DNA from: Desulfofustis sp964433645
GTDB taxonomy: Bacteria > Desulfobacterota > Desulfobulbia > Desulfobulbales > Desulfocapsaceae
Assembly (NCBI GenBank): GCA_964433645.1
Contig: CAYSSK010000004.1
Coordinates: 12,979 to 76,978, forward strand
Length of the DNA stretch: 64,000 nt
Reading direction: 5' to 3'
Below are positions 36,322 to 42,843 of the stretch, piece by piece (the first letter of the stretch is position 1; each line of letters opens with the position of its first letter). The translations under genes and the position numbers were made by a program. The notes under the pieces were generated by a model. It worked only from the letters and a program-made list of their open reading frames with translations, was not told where the DNA came from and ran no database searches.

Positions 36322-36783
36322 ATGAATATCCGTCACCAGCCTGTTTCCCGGGGTATGCTCCCGCTGCTCGGCCTGGTCTTTGTTCTGACCACCGCCGGCA
36401 GGAGCAGTGCCGCAGAGCCACCCGACTATCTGGATATCGACGTGCTCAGCGACCGTTACGAAGAGGTGGCCTTCGACCATGAACTGCATGCCGACTACGC
36501 GGCATGCAGCGAATGCCATCATCACACCACCGGCCAAGCCCCGTCCGACCCGGTCTGCGCGACCTGTCACCAGGCCGGTGAAGAAGCTGAGACGGTATCA
36601 TGCGCAACCTGCCATCCGGCACAACCGTTTTCCGAAGAGCTGATCGAGCAGAAAGCGCATTCCACCCGCTATCACCTCGACATCGTCGGGCTGCAGGGGG
36701 CCTACCATCTGAACTGCCTCACCTGCCACGAAGCGATCGGCGGCCCGACCGGCTGCCTTGATTGTCATCAAAGTAAACCGTGA
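36322..36783 (+). CDS. Periplasmic multihaem cytochrome c (five CXXCH), class III-like
   Basis: A 153-residue exported cytochrome. Residues 1-31 form a signal peptide ending near SSAAEPP. Five CXXCH haem sites are visible: CSECH, CATCH, CATCH, CLTCH and CLDCH. The segment FDHELHADYAACSECHHHTT is typical for class III cytochromes of sulfate reducers, in which histidines before the first haem act as distal ligands. Tetrahaem is the usual number, so the fifth site is notable. GAGGAG precedes ATG 36322. It should accept or donate electrons for the quinone-linked ferredoxin/NrfD complex encoded next, on the periplasmic side. Confidence 0.88.
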   Translation: MNIRHQPVSRGMLPLLGLVFVLTTAGRSSAAEPPDYLDIDVLSDRYEEVAFDHELHADYAACSECHHHTTGQAPSDPVCATCHQAGEEAETVSCATCHPAQPFSEELIEQKAHSTRYHLDIVGLQGAYHLNCLTCHEAIGGPTGCLDCHQSKP

Positions 36784-36803
36784 ACCTGGGGGAGGAACCT
36801 GTC

Positions 36804-37754
36804 ATGAACGGTCCGTTGTCCCGTCGAAACTTTCTGAGAACCGGCCTAGCCGCGTTTTCTGCAACGCTGCTCACTACTCGCGCCGACAAGGCCGCCGCCC
36901 GCGAATTCGAAGGTTATCGGGAGAGCAAGGGGGTCCTGGTCGATTTGACCAGGTGCATCGGCTGCCGCAGTTGCGAAGCGGCCTGCAACAAAGAACAGGG
37001 ATTGCCGCCGCCGGAAACCGGCTTTGACGATCCAGCCGTTTTTCAACTGGACCAGCACGGCCAGCCGCGGCGCCCGGACGATCGGGCCTATACCGTGGTC
37101 AACCGCTACCAAACGGAGCTGGCCGACCATCCGCTGTTTCGCAAGATCCAGTGCAATCACTGTCTGGAACCGGCCTGTCTGACCGCCTGTTTCGTCAACG
37201 CCTATACCAAGACACCGGAAGGCGCCGTGATCTACGATGCCGATGTCTGCGTCGGCTGCCGCACCTGTATGATCGCCTGTCCGTTTTCGATCCCGGCCTT
37301 CGACTATTCGAGCCCTTTCGAGCCGCGCATCATGAAGTGCATCTTCTGTTACGACACCCGCCTGGTCAACGGTCAGCCGCCGGCCTGCGTCGAGGCCTGC
37401 CCGACCGAGGCACTGACCTTTGGCGAACGGGAAACACTGGTGCGCATCGGGCGCAAACGGATCCGCGAACGTCCCGGCCGCTATGTCGATCATATCTACG
37501 GCGAGCACGAGGCGGGCGGCACCGCCTGGCTCTACCTGTCGGGGGTGCCGCACCGCGAAGTCGGTTTCGACATGGACGTGCCGAAACAGCCGATTCTCAC
37601 CTACGTCAAGGATTTTCTGGCCATCGTGCCGATGGTGTTGACCATCTGGCCGGCACTGTTTGCCGGCTTTTATCTGCTGGCCGGCCGCGGACACAAAACG
37701 ATCGATGAACCCCACGCAGCCCAGGAGGACAGTCATGAAAGCACTGGTCAATGA
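36804..37754 (+). CDS. Tat-exported HybA-like ferredoxin subunit (four [4Fe-4S])
   Basis: A 316-residue iron-sulfur protein. The N-terminus is a twin-arginine signal (LSRRNFLRTGLAAFSATLL). Four cysteine groups follow: CIGCRSCEAACNKE near 50, CNHCLEPACLTACF, CVGCRTCMIACPFSIP and CIFCYD with CVEACPTEAL. Near the C-terminus one membrane segment (FLAIVPMVLTIWPALFAGFY) anchors it, as in HybA. It connects the cytochrome to the NrfD-like quinol subunit, working outside the membrane. ATG 36804 follows GGGGGAGG; the GTG at 36780 is less likely. Confidence 0.9.
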   Translation: MNGPLSRRNFLRTGLAAFSATLLTTRADKAAAREFEGYRESKGVLVDLTRCIGCRSCEAACNKEQGLPPPETGFDDPAVFQLDQHGQPRRPDDRAYTVVNRYQTELADHPLFRKIQCNHCLEPACLTACFVNAYTKTPEGAVIYDADVCVGCRTCMIACPFSIPAFDYSSPFEPRIMKCIFCYDTRLVNGQPPACVEACPTEALTFGERETLVRIGRKRIRERPGRYVDHIYGEHEAGGTAWLYLSGVPHREVGFDMDVPKQPILTYVKDFLAIVPMVLTIWPALFAGFYLLAGRGHKTIDEPHAAQEDSHESTGQ

Positions 37755-38985
37755 GGCGCCCGGCCTGCCGATCGACCGCAGCCGCAAAGATCACGCATCA
37801 TCTTGGAATTTCAAAGAAAAGATATTGCTCGGGCTGTCGGTCCGCGATTATCTGGCCCAGATGGTGCGCAATCCTGTCAACTGGGTCCTGGTCGCCATCC
37901 TGTTGCTCGGCATCCCGCTGCTCGGTCAGCGCTACCTGTTCGGCCTGGCCAGCGTCACCCACGGTTCGCAGGATTATCCCTGGGGGCTGCTCCTCGGTTT
38001 CGGCCTGTTCGCCATGGTACCGCTGTCGGCGTCCGGGTTTTTGCTGAGCACCGCCGTGGAAATCTTCCACCGTAAGGACTTCCTGCCGATCGAACGGCTG
38101 GCCCTGCTCAACGGCCTGCTCGGCTACTTCTTCGCCGTCGTCTACCTGCTCGTCGATCTCGGGATGCCGTGGCGGCTGACTTACCCGATGATCGTCTCCT
38201 TCGGCCCGGCCGCCGTGCTCTTCCTCGTCGCTTGGCACGTGGCCACCTATCTCTCCGTCCAGATCGCCGAAATGGTGCCGGCCTTTGCCGAATGGGCCGA
38301 CTGGCCGGCGGCCAAACGCTGGATCAAGAGCATCGCCCTGGGGCTGACCATCGCCGGCATCATCCTGTCCACGCTGCACCAAGGTGCGCTCGGGGCGCTG
38401 TTCTGCTACGCCCCGGCAAAAATTCACCCGCTCTGGATCTCGCCCGAATTCCAATGGCTGCATTTTTTCTGCTCGTCCATCTTCGCCGGGCTCTGCATGG
38501 TCATCATCGTCTCGACCCTGCTCAAACATTTCATGACCTGGCGCTGTGACGCCCGCTTTCTCGAGAACCTCGACCGGATCACCATCGGCCTGGCCAAAGG
38601 CTCCGCCTATGCAATGATCACCTATCTGGTGATCAAACTTGTCGCGATTGCCCACGACCAGGAATGGCAATACCTGATCACCGGCTGGGGAGTCTACTAT
38701 CTCCTTGAGTTGGGAATCGGCGTTGTGCTGCCGATGGTGCTGTTCGCCCGCGGCGTCCGCAACCACAATGTGGCGATCCTGCGTTTCGGAGCGGCCATTG
38801 CCGTTCTCGGCATCATCTGGAACCGGCTCAACACCGTTCTGGTCGCCTACAACTGGCGCCAGTACCAGGAACTGCCGACCTGGCAGGAAACCTGGATCGT
38901 CTTCACCGTGCTGGCCTTCTATTTCATCATCTATCGCTTCATCCTCTATCGGTTGCCGGTCGTCTTCAGCTGGAAACAGGTCTGA
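37735..38985 (+). CDS. NrfD/HybB-type integral membrane quinone-interacting subunit
   Basis: A 416-residue protein with about nine to ten membrane segments and the NrfD/HybB features SVTHGSQDYPWGLLLGFGLF, ERLALLNGLLGYFFAVVYLL, STLHQGALGALF and RLNTVLVAYNW. It does not bind haem but exchanges electrons and protons with menaquinone. AGGAGG precedes ATG 37735, which lies within the end of the ferredoxin gene (20-base overlap). With the cytochrome and ferredoxin this forms a CISM-type complex similar in make-up to Hmc or Nrf complexes; the direction of electron flow is not known. Confidence 0.88.
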   Translation: MKALVNEAPGLPIDRSRKDHASSWNFKEKILLGLSVRDYLAQMVRNPVNWVLVAILLLGIPLLGQRYLFGLASVTHGSQDYPWGLLLGFGLFAMVPLSASGFLLSTAVEIFHRKDFLPIERLALLNGLLGYFFAVVYLLVDLGMPWRLTYPMIVSFGPAAVLFLVAWHVATYLSVQIAEMVPAFAEWADWPAAKRWIKSIALGLTIAGIILSTLHQGALGALFCYAPAKIHPLWISPEFQWLHFFCSSIFAGLCMVIIVSTLLKHFMTWRCDARFLENLDRITIGLAKGSAYAMITYLVIKLVAIAHDQEWQYLITGWGVYYLLELGIGVVLPMVLFARGVRNHNVAILRFGAAIAVLGIIWNRLNTVLVAYNWRQYQELPTWQETWIVFTVLAFYFIIYRFILYRLPVVFSWKQV

Positions 38986-38992
38986 TCGAGCA

Positions 38993-39030
38993 CGCCGGAA
39001 CCGTAAGACCTTCGGTTCCGGCGTTTTTTT
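38993..39030 (+). terminator. Intrinsic terminator after the NrfD gene
   Basis: CGCCGGAACCG pairs perfectly with CGGTTCCGGCG over an 9-base loop, followed by seven T. It separates the redox operon from the small membrane genes. Confidence 0.9.
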
Positions 39031-39055
39031 GCCTTCGTCTATCCAGAACAATACC

Positions 39056-39069
39056 CGACAATTGTGTGG
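39056..39069. promoter_or_regulatory. Palindrome upstream of the small membrane genes, site 1
   Basis: CGACA-ATTG-TGTGG, one mismatch from the perfect CCACA-N4-TGTGG site at 28313, with the same ATTG core. It lies about 165 bases upstream of a -24/-12 element. Confidence 0.5.
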
Positions 39070-39098
39070 CAGCGGCGCGACACATTGGCCGCCTGACG

Positions 39099-39112
39099 CC
39101 ACAGGTCTGTAG
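39099..39112. promoter_or_regulatory. Palindrome upstream of the small membrane genes, site 2
   Basis: CCACA-GGTC-TGTAG, one mismatch in the right arm. The distance to site 1 is 43 bases, or about four helical turns, which fits cooperative binding. Confidence 0.4.
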
Positions 39113-39225
39113 TACTGCGCGACAGCCGCCCCGCCCCATCTTCGGAGACGCTTGCTCAAAGAGAGTTTTTACCCACAATTACAAATAGATACAAACGAAC
39201 AAACAATGCGCGCAAAGTCGTTTCC

Positions 39226-39241
39226 TGGCATTATTGGTGCA
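39226..39241 (+). promoter_or_regulatory. Candidate sigma-54 (-24/-12) promoter
   Basis: TGGCATTATTGGTGCA has the conserved TGGCA, the right spacing and TGCA. A start near 39253 would leave a leader of about 41 bases before ATG 39294. Confidence 0.65.
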
Positions 39242-39293
39242 ATACCAAGAGCAAAGAAGCCAACCATCCACAACCCGCTTACAGGAGGATGCC

Positions 39294-39491
39294 ATGAAAA
39301 CGATCGTCACCACCAACAGCCGGACCGAAACCGATCTGCAGCACGAAGTATCGGGTTTTCTGTTCACCGTGGTCTCGGCCTCGGCCCTGATCATCGGAAT
39401 CTGGGGAGCTGCCTGCCTGGTCGCCGGGCTGGTCAGCGGCGGCTTCATGTCTCTGGTCAAAGGATATGTGACCGCCCTCACCGGAATGTAA
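39294..39491 (+). CDS. Small membrane protein (one long or two short helices)
   Basis: A 65-residue protein with a short polar N-terminus (MKTIVTTNSRTETDLQHEVS) and a hydrophobic remainder from about residue 22 to 60 (FLFTVVSASALIIGIWGAAC, then LVAGLVSGGFM). AGGAGGA lies just before ATG. It is not similar to any family I recall. The position behind a sigma-54 promoter, next to the redox complex, suggests an accessory membrane subunit; small membrane proteins of this size occur in Hmc-type complexes. Confidence 0.65.
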   Translation: MKTIVTTNSRTETDLQHEVSGFLFTVVSASALIIGIWGAACLVAGLVSGGFMSLVKGYVTALTGM

Positions 39492-39521
39492 CACATTCCC
39501 TCATCACTGGAGGAATAACAG

Positions 39522-39821
39522 ATGAAAACCAGTCCCTCTCGAGTCATGCTCAGCATATCGCTGGGCTTCGGCAGCCTGGTCGGCCTCTGGGCGCTTGCCG
39601 CCCTGATCGGTGGTCTGCGCCAGACCGGCTGGCAGGTGAGCGAACTCCTGCGGCAATACATGGTGGCCACCGGCATGATCCAGCCGTTTCACACCCTGGT
39701 CGATTTTTACAGCCACATCAAAGGGGTCGAATACCTGATCTGTGTCGCTTTCTTCGTCGCCTTTCCACTTTTTTTCCGCTATGTCAACGAAGAACGCAAA
39801 GAGGTACGCACGGAGAAATGA
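39522..39821 (+). CDS. Small membrane protein (two helices)
   Basis: A 99-residue protein with membrane segments at about 8-30 and 70-88 (ISLGFGSLVGLWALAALIGG and VEYLICVAFFVAFPLFFRYV) and a polar loop between. GGAGGA precedes ATG 39522. It is 30 bases downstream of the 65-residue membrane protein and surely cotranscribed. No family recognised; a menaquinone- or complex-associated subunit is possible. Its last 43 bases overlap the end of the convergent HAD gene. Confidence 0.65.
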   Translation: MKTSPSRVMLSISLGFGSLVGLWALAALIGGLRQTGWQVSELLRQYMVATGMIQPFHTLVDFYSHIKGVEYLICVAFFVAFPLFFRYVNEERKEVRTEK

Positions 39822-40468
39822 TCGCCGTCCAGCAGGGCCGCCTCGACCTGGTCGATCCGCGTGATCACCAGGTCGGCCGCGCTGAAATCATGTCCCTTCG
39901 ACCAGGCACTCGGCACGGCAACCACCTGCAACCCGGCACTTTTGGCCGCCCGCACCCCTGATTCGGAATCCTCGAAGGCCAGGCACCGGCCCGGCGGCAG
40001 GCCGAGCATCCGGCAGGCCTGCTGATATATATCCGGGGCCGGCTTTTTCCTGGCAACCATATCACCGCCCACCACCACCTCGAAATGGTGGTCCAGCGCA
40101 TGCACCTGCAGGATCTTCCGCAACTCGAGCAGGTGCGATGAAGACGCCACCGCCAGGCGGCAGCGCTCACCGAAACGCTGCAAGACCGTCCGCACCCCCG
40201 GCAACAGCGTGAGGTGCGGAATCATTTCCAGATAGCGCCTCTGCTTGCGATGCACCAGTTCGTCCACATCGATGTTCAGCGATGCCGCGGCAATAAAATC
40301 TTCGGCCACCTTTTCATTGCTGGTACCGACGTAGGCGAGAAACTGCTCCCAGGAAAACGACGGGACACCGTGGTCGGCCAGGGTCTGCCGCCAGGCCTGG
40401 TGATGGAGCGGCTCCGAATCGACCAGCGTGCCGTCCATGTCAAAAATCACTGCCTCGATCATCCCCAT
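39779..40468 (-). CDS. HAD-superfamily phosphatase/phosphoglucomutase-like
   Basis: A 229-residue HAD hydrolase with motif I FDMDGTLVDSEP near 9-20, motif II VASSSH near 108, motif III lysine in GGDMVARKKPAPDIY, and motif IV FEDSESGVRAAKSAG. The cap type and the EP after DS resemble beta-phosphoglucomutase and sugar-phosphatases. The substrate cannot be told. The 3' end overlaps the small membrane protein gene on the other strand. Confidence 0.88.
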   Translation of the reverse strand: MGMIEAVIFDMDGTLVDSEPLHHQAWRQTLADHGVPSFSWEQFLAYVGTSNEKVAEDFIAAASLNIDVDELVHRKQRRYLEMIPHLTLLPGVRTVLQRFGERCRLAVASSSHLLELRKILQVHALDHHFEVVVGGDMVARKKPAPDIYQQACRMLGLPPGRCLAFEDSESGVRAAKSAGLQVVAVPSAWSKGHDFSAADLVITRIDQVEAALLDGDHFSVRTSLRSSLT

Positions 40469-40755
40469 TCCTCCTGCTCGTGTAGTTATCTCGGGTCAGC
40501 TTTATACCGATAAGACAGGTGCCGAAAATCTCAAGCGAACGCCGCACCGCAACGGGCAATCGTCGCTGATCCCCCCCCTGCCTTTGATTGCTGTTGACAG
40601 CCGTTTATCAAACCAATTATTGTTGCGTTTCATTATCCCTTAAGACCGTCTTGAAACATGGCAACCTCCATTTACCATCAAGGCGAACGCAAACACGGTG
40701 CCGCTCACCCGAGGTTACCAGGCGGCCCAAACACGTATCGGCAATGAGGAAGCAC
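40469..40755. other. Divergent intergenic region between HAD and aminotransferase genes
   Basis: About 290 bases with the promoter candidate noted at 40594-40623 for the aminotransferase. Nothing else clear is seen. Confidence 0.4.
40594..40623 (+). promoter_or_regulatory. Candidate sigma-70 promoter of the aminotransferase gene
   Basis: TTGACA at 40594 and TATTGT at 40618 are 18 bases apart, about 130 bases before the ATG. The -35 is perfect, the -10 matches four of six. Confidence 0.45.
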
Positions 40756-41955
40756 ATGTGGAAATCAGTAGCGGCCGCCCCGGCGGACTCGATCCTCGGA
40801 CTCACCGAGGCCTTTAGAAACGACAGCAATCCCGACAAGGTCAATCTCGGCGTCGGCGTCTACAAGGATGATACCGGCACGACACCGATCCTGAATTGTG
40901 TCAAGGATGCCGAACGCATCCTGCTCGGCGTTGAAAACAGCAAGAGCTACCTGCCGATTTCCGGTGACCCTGAATACGGCCACCAGGTGCAGCGATTGAT
41001 TTTCGGTGAAGAAGCCGAGGTCATCGGCAGCGATCGGGCCGCGACCGCTCACTCGCCGGGCGGTACCGGTGCCCTGCGGATCGGCGGCGAGTTGATCAAA
41101 CGGTTCCGGCCACAGGCAACGACCTGGCTCAGTTCACCGACCTGGGCCAATCACCAGGGAATTTTCAGCGCCGCCGGCTTTCCGATCCGCCAATACCCTT
41201 ATTATAACGCCGAAACCAAGGGGCTGCGCTTCGACGAACTGCTGTCGACACTGCGCACCATCCCGGCCGGTGACGTCGTGCTGCTGCACGCCTGCTGCCA
41301 CAACCCGAGCGGCGTCGACCCCGATGGCGACCAGTGGCGAGAAATTGCCGCAATCGCAGCGGAGCGGGGCTGGTTGCCGTTTCTCGATTTCGCCTACCAG
41401 GGGCTCGGCAGCACCATCGAGGAGGACCGCAGAGCGGTGACCGAATTCGCCGCTCGGGGCATCGATTTCTTCGTGGCCAGTTCCTTTTCCAAGAACTTTG
41501 GCCTCTACAGCGAGCGGGCCGGTGCGATAACCGTGATCTCCCCGAGCAGCCAGGAAAAGAACGTGGCGCTCAGTCACCTGAAATCGACGGTGCGGGTCTG
41601 TTACTCCAACCCGCCGGCGCACGGCGGCCTGATCGTCAAGACCATCCTTTCCGAACCGACGATGGCAGCCGCCTGGCGACAGGAACTGGCCGAGATGTGC
41701 GGCCGCATCGTCGCGATGCGCCGCGCGCTGGTCAACGGACTGGCCGCGCGCGGCATCTCCCGGGATTTTTCTTACATTACGAGGCAGCGGGGAATGTTCT
41801 CGTTCAGCGGCCTGACCGATGAAACCGTGGCCTGGCTCAGAGACAACAAGGCCATCTACGTGGTCGGCGGCGGCCGCATCAACGTCGCCGGCCTGACGAG
41901 CGCCAATATCGACTATGTCTGTGACTCCATTGCCGAAGCACTGCGTATCGGCTAG
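40756..41955 (+). CDS. Aromatic/aspartate aminotransferase (class I, TyrB/AspC-like)
   Basis: A 399-residue PLP enzyme: VNLGVGVYKDDTGTTPILN near 30, CCHNPSGVDPDGDQW, the PLP-lysine motif ASSFSKNFGLYSERAGAITV near 240-255 and the C-terminal GRINVAGL. The HNPSGVDP form and YS-R motif are shared by TyrB and AspC, so aspartate, tyrosine and phenylalanine are likely substrates. It could supply aryl pyruvates to the indolepyruvate oxidoreductase at 24.7-27.1 kb. ATG 40756 is chosen because GAGGA lies six bases upstream; earlier frame ATGs have no such sequence. Confidence 0.9.
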   Translation: MWKSVAAAPADSILGLTEAFRNDSNPDKVNLGVGVYKDDTGTTPILNCVKDAERILLGVENSKSYLPISGDPEYGHQVQRLIFGEEAEVIGSDRAATAHSPGGTGALRIGGELIKRFRPQATTWLSSPTWANHQGIFSAAGFPIRQYPYYNAETKGLRFDELLSTLRTIPAGDVVLLHACCHNPSGVDPDGDQWREIAAIAAERGWLPFLDFAYQGLGSTIEEDRRAVTEFAARGIDFFVASSFSKNFGLYSERAGAITVISPSSQEKNVALSHLKSTVRVCYSNPPAHGGLIVKTILSEPTMAAAWRQELAEMCGRIVAMRRALVNGLAARGISRDFSYITRQRGMFSFSGLTDETVAWLRDNKAIYVVGGGRINVAGLTSANIDYVCDSIAEALRIG

Positions 41956-41996
41956 CGGGGACAGATTGAAACCAGCCCGCGAACAACGCCTGCCCG

Positions 41997-42018
41997 GGGA
42001 CAGGTTTTAACCTGTCCC
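41997..42018. repeat. Dispersed palindrome, copy 2
   Basis: Identical to the 22-base palindrome at 33220-33241 (arms GGGACAGGTT and AACCTGTCCC). A degenerate half (GGGGACAGATTGAAACC) lies at 41957-41973. It stands between two convergent genes. Confidence 0.65.
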
Positions 42019-42033
42019 GCCGTTGGCTGGGGT

Positions 42034-42654
42034 TTAATCCTTAAAGACCAGTTTGCCGCCCATGTGGCCGGCCAGACCGGCGGCGGCGACCATCACCACG
42101 CCGAGCAGCAGATAGATCCAGCGGCCCGGTGAAGCGAGCACCTGCGGATCGACCAGACGCCAGACGACCATCGCGATCAGCGTCGCGCTGACGATGGCCG
42201 AAGCACCGATCTTGGTCGCGAAGATTTTGGTCATCACCTTCTTGTAGCGATTCTTCCATTCCAGATAACCGGTGATCAATACCACCGGCATGATCAGCAG
42301 CACGAAAACCAGGTTGTAGAAGGCCGCCTGCTCAAACCCGGCCACACTGAACACCAGGGCGATAACGAGAAACACCAAAGCCAGCGGCAATACGCCGTTG
42401 GGGGTATGGACGGATATCGGGTGCAGGTGGTATGTAAGCACCAGGCCGACGATGCCGCTTGGCGAAGGCTGTCCGCCGCTCGTTCCGGCCGGCTCGGTTG
42501 CCGCCTGCGGGGCCGGGGATTCGCTTGGTGCCGGCTCGGGCTCATCAACGATTTCCTTGAAATATTCGGCGCCCGCACCACAGACCGGACAGGTCTCCGG
42601 CGGTGCATCCCCCTCGTGAATATAGCCGCAGACCGTACATTCCCATTTTTTCAT
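42034..42654 (-). CDS. Rubredoxin-domain membrane protein (DUF2231-like)
   Basis: A 206-residue protein. Residues 1-38 are a rubredoxin-like iron site: KKWECTVCGYIHEGDAPPET with CPVCGAGAEYF, as in rubrerythrin tails. An Ala/Pro/Glu linker follows, then four membrane segments (about 70-200) starting VGLVLTYHLHPISVHTPNGV, with histidines that could bind haem, as in the DUF2231/cytochrome-b-like group. It probably shuttles electrons between the cytoplasm and the membrane. GGGAGGA precedes ATG 42654. The fusion of a rubredoxin to this membrane domain is known from anaerobes. Confidence 0.8.
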   Translation of the reverse strand: MKKWECTVCGYIHEGDAPPETCPVCGAGAEYFKEIVDEPEPAPSESPAPQAATEPAGTSGGQPSPSGIVGLVLTYHLHPISVHTPNGVLPLALVFLVIALVFSVAGFEQAAFYNLVFVLLIMPVVLITGYLEWKNRYKKVMTKIFATKIGASAIVSATLIAMVVWRLVDPQVLASPGRWIYLLLGVVMVAAAGLAGHMGGKLVFKD

Positions 42655-42843
42655 GCGCGTGTCCTCCCTGATTATCCCTGTCACACCGGTTTAACCCGGC
42701 TTCACTATCCTACAAATATCCGGAAATGCAGTTATTCTACCATACCAACGGTCGTTCTGCCAGCAGCGAATCGATACCGGCAGCTCACGACAAACCAGGC
42801 CACCCGTCAAAATCCTCGATCGAGACAGGCAACCGGCAAACCA

